Shown piece by piece: positions 60,170 through 64,000 of a stretch of 64,000 bases of DNA. Source of the stretch: Aquilaria yunnanensis (lineage: Eukaryota; Streptophyta; Magnoliopsida; Malvales; Thymelaeaceae); the NCBI GenBank assembly GCA_039654915.1, contig CM077596.1, positions 70,743,751 through 70,807,750 of the forward strand, in the 5' to 3' direction. Numbering within the stretch: the stretch's first letter is position 1; the number at the start of each line of letters is the position of its first letter. Under the pieces are notes generated by a model. That model was not told the DNA's origin. It made no database searches and saw nothing but the letters and a program-made list of their open reading frames with translations. Both the position numbers and the translations under genes were made by a program.

Positions 60170-60379
60170 ATGAGAACCTTGCTCCAAATTCTTATACCCA
60201 CTCTGCCTCTCGCGACATGTCTTGTCAGTATCGAGTCTATCGACCAAGGGAGGCAAGCTCTTCTCAACTTCAAGAATGGCTTCGTCAACCACAACAATTA
60301 CATCAACAGTCTCCTGTCCTCTCGGACAGCAAAAGACAGATTGTTGTAGCTGGGAAGGCGTCGAATGCGACAACAGAAC
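60170..60379 (+). pseudogene. Third RLP locus, 5' end only: 2-nt deletion and Copia insertion
   Basis: From the ATG at 60170 the translation parallels the complete RLP at 52220: signal peptide (MRTLLQILIPTLPLATCLVS), then GRQALLNFKNGFVNHNN and NSLLSSRTAKDR. A 2-nt deletion relative to the paralogue at about 60339-60341 shifts the frame and yields TAG at 60347. In the shifted frame the N-cap continues as DCCSWEGVECDNRT up to 60379, where the Copia LTR begins. The remainder of the gene is expected beyond the 5' LTR, outside the window. The Trp of the SSW motif is Arg here. It was presumably an intronless RLP before being broken. Confidence 0.88.
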
Positions 60380-60612
60380 TGTTGGGAATCCGAACGAGTT
60401 TCACGCTATTAAATTAGCATGCACCAGGATCGGATTGTAGAAATAATCACACGGGTACCTTGTTTTCGAAATTCCACAAACGCAGAATTCTCCAAGCTTA
60501 ACACGCTCGAATTCCTTCTCCACCCGTTGCACTATATGAGTGTTTGTACTATTATTGTTTCTTTGTTTCTGTTTCCATCATCCATCTCTTTTCAATAATA
60601 CACAACCACTCC

Positions 60613-60619
60613 TTTTATA
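60613..60619 (-). promoter_or_regulatory. TATA box of the Copia LTR
   Basis: The minus strand reads GCCTATAAAAGGAGTGG. The transcript start is expected some 30 nt further on, near 60585. It lies immediately downstream of the hairpin repeat array. Confidence 0.75.
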
Positions 60620-60623
60620 GGCA

Positions 60624-60773
60624 AAAAGTACAATAGCTTCTCTCAGAAGCTAAAGTACAACTTCTCTTAGAAGTCAAGTACATAGCTTCTCTCATAAGCT
60701 AAAGTGCAACTTCTCTCAGAAGTTAAGTACAATAGCTTCTCTCAGAAGCTGAAGTACAACTTCTTTTAGAAGT
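60624..60773 (-). repeat. Three ~50-bp tandem repeats with paired hairpins in Copia U3
   Basis: Three tandem copies (60624-60674, 60675-60723, 60724-60773). Each holds two short inverted repeats: AGCTTCTCTCAGAAGCT (7-bp arms AGCTTCT/AGAAGCT) and ACTTCTCT(C/T)AGAAGT (6-bp arms), each preceded by AAGTACA. Placement directly upstream of the TATA box suggests enhancer elements, as for the tandem repeats in U3 of tobacco Tnt1 and Tto1. Confidence 0.88.
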
Positions 60774-61726
60774 TTGACCGGGTAGAGTTTAGAATGTGGC
60801 GTGGGACCCTTGGGATCTCTTAATCCTGTCAAATTAGTCCTTCACTAATTTATTGTTTACAAGTCAGTACAACATATTATACGACCTTGTAAAATCTCCC
60901 AGGATTTCAGAGACAATTCACAAGTACCCATTTTATTCTATTCCGTTCACCGTCCAATATTGTTGCACATAATCCGGACTAGACCAACCACATCCAAAAC
61001 GTGGTACTGTCAATACGGAATTAAATATGTGCACGTCTCTTCAAGTTTATTCGGACTTTAAACAATTTAGAAAAACATTTATAAAATCTATATATACCAT
61101 ATATATAATTTTATATATAGAAAATAATATTTCCAAAACAATATTTTTCTAAATCGACCACGTGGATTTCTTAATCCGAAAAACCAAGAGACTTACTCCA
61201 CAATATTCACTCTTATTTCAAGAGCGGTGAATTCTATGTTGAATAATCATGAACTTAACATGTTACATTTATGTGATCCAACATGTCCAAGTATATCCTA
61301 TAGTAGGCATCATTGGTTGACATATCAAAATCACATAAAGTATACATTTAAATTCATATTATTCTCAAGTCTACGGAATAAATAACATTTACTCTTTCTC
61401 AACAGTTGAAGGTCTAAGAGTAATTGATTTGGTCCTGTTCAAATATTTATCTCCATAAATATCCACATACACATTAGGAATCAATATTCCAGTGATTGAG
61501 ACAAATCACTCTATCTCATATAGTAATGTCATATGTGCAATCTTTTATGAGTAATCAACCCATGTATATACTCATAGATTGTGAACACCTTTTAAAGAAC
61601 TACAAAGATGAATTAAGTCTCATGTGGTATGATCTCCATCATCCATCAATTCATATGTAATATAGTTCTTATGGGTTTATCACAGTAGGAGATAAGTTGG
61701 CTTTGATGAGCATAACAAATCTTTCA

Positions 61727-61740
61727 ATCTCCCACTTGCG
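61727..61740 (-). promoter_or_regulatory. Polypurine tract of the Copia element
   Basis: The minus strand reads CGCAAGTGGGAGAT directly before the TG of the 3' LTR, the primer site for plus-strand DNA synthesis. It begins two bases after the polyprotein stop codon. Confidence 0.85.
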
Positions 61741-61742
61741 AT

Positions 61743-63998
61743 TCAAAGCCAATCAGCAACTATTCTAAGACCCATTTCCTTTACATGTTTCTCAAAAACC
61801 TTTTGAGATAACGGTTTAGTCAGTGGGTCTGCCACGTTCTCCGCTGAAGCAATCTTTATGATGCTTACATCTCCTCTTTTGACAATTTCTCTTATCAAGT
61901 GAAATTTCCTCTGTACGTGCTTCATGCGTTGATGAGCACGGGGCTCTTTGACTTGGGCAACAGCCCCAGTGTTATCACAGTACAGAGTAATTGGAGATTC
62001 TATGTTTGGAACAACTCCAAGTTCCTGAATGAACTTCTTGATCCAAACAGCCTCTTTTGCTGCTTCAGAAGCGGCAATGTATTCGGCTTCAGTTGTAGAG
62101 TCAGCCACAGTACTTTGCTTGAAGCTCCTCCAACTGAAAGCCCCACCATTTAGTCCATAAACGAATCCAGAATTCGATTTACCATCATCTGGATCAGATT
62201 GGAAGTCAGAATCAACATATCCTTTTACTTCCAATGAACCACCACCATAGACTAAGCAATAATGCTTTGTCCTGTTAAGATATTTCAAAATATGCTTAAC
62301 AGCGGTCCAATGACCTTCCCCAGGGTTGGATTGGTACCTACTTACAACACTCACTGCTTGTGCTATATCGGGCCTAGTACACAACATTGCATACATGATA
62401 CTGCCAACAGCAGAAGCATAAGGGCAGCATTTCATTTTATCCAATTCCTCATCAGTCTTAGGAGACATCTTTTCGGAAAGGATGATTCCATGACGAGAAG
62501 GCACGAAGCCTTTCTTGGAATCTTGCATGTTGTACTTAGCCACGATCTTATCAATGTAAGTAGATTGAGATAACCCCAACAATCTTCGGCTTCTATCTCT
62601 ATAGAGCTTAAGACCAAGGACATATGATGCCTCACCCAAATCCTTCATAGAAAAATGAGTGGACAACCATAGCTTCACTGCTGATAACATTTCTACATCA
62701 TTCCCAATGAGTAGAATATCATCAACATATAGGACAAGGAATGTGATAGCACTCCCTTGTGTCTTTTTATAGACACAAGCTTCATCCGGATTTTGTGAGA
62801 AGCCAAATTGTTTAACTGTCTCATCAAAACGGATGTTCCAACTTCTGGAAGCCTGTTTAAGTCCATAAATGGACCTATTCAGCTTACATACTGACTGTTC
62901 CTCCCCACTAGATACAAATCCTGCAGGTTGGTTCATATAGATATCTTCATCAAGATACCCATTCAAGAAGGCAGTTTTTACATCCATCTGCCATATCTCG
63001 TAGTCATAGTATGCAGCTATGGCTAACAGAATTCTGATGGATTTAAGCATGACCACTGGCGAAAAGGTTTCCTCATAATCAATTCCTTCCTTTTGATTAT
63101 ACCCCTTTGCCACTAATCTTGCTTTAAAGGTTTCCACCTTTCCATCAGGTCCTCGTTTTCTCTTATAAAGCCATTTACAACCAATAGTCTTAATATTGAT
63201 TGGTGGATCTACAAGAGTCCAGACCTGATTCTTATGCATAGAATCCATTTCTGAATTCATAGCATCAATCCATCTATCCCTGTCAATATCCTTCATTGCC
63301 TCATCATATGTTCTAGGATCTTGTTCGCAATTTTCTGAAATCATCATGAATGATTCATTCAGAAGTGTCAACTTTTGAGGCGGACGAATGATCCTTGAAC
63401 TTCTTCGAATAGGCTCTAAAGGAATATTAACTCGAGTACTATCATCAGAAGCAGTACTATCAGATGTTTCAGTTAACTCTTGTAAGATAATCCCATTATC
63501 TTTCCTAGAGTCAACCACAAAATCTTCTTCCAAGAAGACCGCATCTCTACTAATGAACACCTTTTGTTCATTTGGATTATAGAAATAATAACCCATAGTG
63601 TCTTTTGGGTATCCTACAAATAGGCATCTTTCTGTTCTAGATTCCAACTTTGTAAATTTTTGCTTCCTGACATGTGCAGGACAGCCCCAAATTTTCAAGT
63701 GTCTCACACTCGGTCTTTTGTTAGTCCATAACTCGTATGGAGTTTTTGGGACCGATTTAGTTGGAACTCTATTCAACAGATAGACAACGGTCTCTAACGC
63801 ATATCCCCAAAAAGACACTGGCAGATCGGCCATGTTTATCATTGAGCGCACCATATCCAATAAGGTACGATTTCTTCTCTCAGAAACACCATTGAGTTGT
63901 GGTGTTCCTGGTGGTGTCAATTGTGAGAGAATTCCATTATCTTTAAGATAACCTCTGAACTCATCGGAGAGGTACTCGCCTCCTCTATCGGAGCGAAG
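61743..63998 (-). CDS. Copia Pol polyprotein: integrase C-term, RT, RNase H (partial)
   Basis: Frame open from the right edge to the stop at 61743, 751 codons in the window. Integrase catalytic residues are visible in LRSDRGGEY (second Asp) and [19 protein letters not shown] (Glu), followed by [19 protein letters not shown] and [14 protein letters not shown] follows: [60 protein letters not shown], the catalytic [12 protein letters not shown], and the tail [20 protein letters not shown]. RNase H has [48 protein letters not shown] and [17 protein letters not shown]. Gag, protease and the integrase N terminus are outside. The motifs and U3 repeats suggest a Tork/Tnt1-like lineage, but that is tentative. 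The intact frame points to recent insertion. Confidence 0.95.
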   Translation of the reverse strand, partial: LRSDRGGEYLSDEFRGYLKDNGILSQLTPPGTPQLNGVSERRNRTLLDMVRSMINMADLPVSFWGYALETVVYLLNRVPTKSVPKTPYELWTNKRPSVRHLKIWGCPAHVRKQKFTKLESRTERCLFVGYPKDTMGYYFYNPNEQKVFISRDAVFLEEDFVVDSRKDNGIILQELTETSDSTASDDSTRVNIPLEPIRRSSRIIRPPQKLTLLNESFMMISENCEQDPRTYDEAMKDIDRDRWIDAMNSEMDSMHKNQVWTLVDPPINIKTIGCKWLYKRKRGPDGKVETFKARLVAKGYNQKEGIDYEETFSPVVMLKSIRILLAIAAYYDYEIWQMDVKTAFLNGYLDEDIYMNQPAGFVSSGEEQSVCKLNRSIYGLKQASRSWNIRFDETVKQFGFSQNPDEACVYKKTQGSAITFLVLYVDDILLIGNDVEMLSAVKLWLSTHFSMKDLGEASYVLGLKLYRDRSRRLLGLSQSTYIDKIVAKYNMQDSKKGFVPSRHGIILSEKMSPKTDEELDKMKCCPYASAVGSIMYAMLCTRPDIAQAVSVVSRYQSNPGEGHWTAVKHILKYLNRTKHYCLVYGGGSLEVKGYVDSDFQSDPDDGKSNSGFVYGLNGGAFSWRSFKQSTVADSTTEAEYIAASEAAKEAVWIKKFIQELGVVPNIESPITLYCDNTGAVAQVKEPRAHQRMKHVQRKFHLIREIVKRGDVSIIKIASAENVADPLTKPLSQKVFEKHVKEMGLRIVADWL

Positions 63999-64000
63999 GC

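Larger units (their letters stand above)
60380..61726 (-). mobile_element. 3' LTR of the Copia element (1347 bp)
   Basis: On the minus strand it begins TGAAAGATTTGTTATGC at 61726, right after the polypurine tract, and ends GGATTCCCAACA at 60380, so it has TG...CA ends. It contains the U3 repeat array (60624-60773) and a TATAAAA box (60613-60619). U3 is therefore about 1.1 kb and R plus U5 about 0.2 kb. Confidence 0.88.
60380..64000 (-). mobile_element. Copia retrotransposon (5' part beyond the right edge)
   Basis: On the minus strand the order is integrase C-terminal part, reverse transcriptase, RNase H, stop, polypurine tract, 3' LTR, the Copia order. The coding frame has no break in the window. 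The insertion point is inside an RLP gene; the 5 bases before the LTR are AGAAC (60375-60379), which should be repeated after the unseen 5' LTR. It is the best-preserved element in the window. Confidence 0.93.

Noticed and set aside
60640..60780. CRISPR-like array appearance of the alternating repeats in the LTR
   Set aside because: Plant nuclear DNA; the repeats are contiguous with no unique spacers and lie in a retrotransposon U3.

Overview
The window is nuclear DNA from a eudicot plant. The genes are split by AT-rich introns with GT-AG borders. The families are plant-specific: Cf/EIX-type receptor-like proteins, a malectin-LRR receptor kinase, a SEC14-like protein, and a zein-binding-domain (DUF593) protein. 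About a third to a half of the window is transposon-derived. Species cannot be named from the sequence.

Layout from left to right. A leucine-rich-repeat receptor-like protein (RLP) gene on the minus strand is cut by the left edge (1-1773). A 3.8 kb solo LTR follows (2673-6515, target duplication GGGAT). A 13-coding-exon SEC14-like phosphatidylinositol-transfer gene lies on the minus strand (7483-12506). A long AT-rich repeat belt (13.1-23.9 kb) holds nested inverted-repeat DNA, a probable Pack-MULE carrying a piece of a MATH-BTB gene (16068-17620), a decayed hAT element with a Copia-type solo LTR inside it, and a second long-TIR MULE-like element with an 11-bp target duplication (22528-23945).

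The gene-dense core is 25.4-38.9 kb. It contains a DUF593/FLOURY1-like membrane protein (minus), a DedA/VTT-like membrane protein with a putative plastid transit peptide (plus, divergent from the former), and a malectin-LRR receptor kinase of the Arabidopsis At5g48740 type in 16 exons (minus, convergent with the VTT gene). All splice phases of these three genes and of the SEC14-like gene could be followed by eye from start to stop.

The right third is again accessory DNA. It contains a hAT element with a perfect 8-bp target duplication (39805-43130), a 575-bp inverted-repeat element, and an endogenous pararetrovirus fragment (about 45815-50490) with aspartic protease, RT/RNase H, a second ORF, a TATA box and a tRNA-Met primer-binding site, all broken by stops and a frameshift. 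It then carries a complete intronless RLP gene (52220-54616), a Stowaway MITE, and a solo LTR (56163-58176, target duplication GAATT) that itself hosts a 586-bp MITE. Last is a third RLP locus (60170-60379), broken by a 2-nt deletion and split by a Copia retrotransposon that runs off the right edge.

The biology is an RLP-type immune-receptor neighbourhood interleaved with housekeeping and signalling genes and with several layers of transposons. I found no operon-like or otherwise unknown multi-gene system. The most interesting items are the gene-capturing MULE, the Copia insertion inside an RLP, the hairpin repeat array just upstream of the Copia LTR TATA box, the pararetrovirus fragment and the nested solo LTR/MITE structures.
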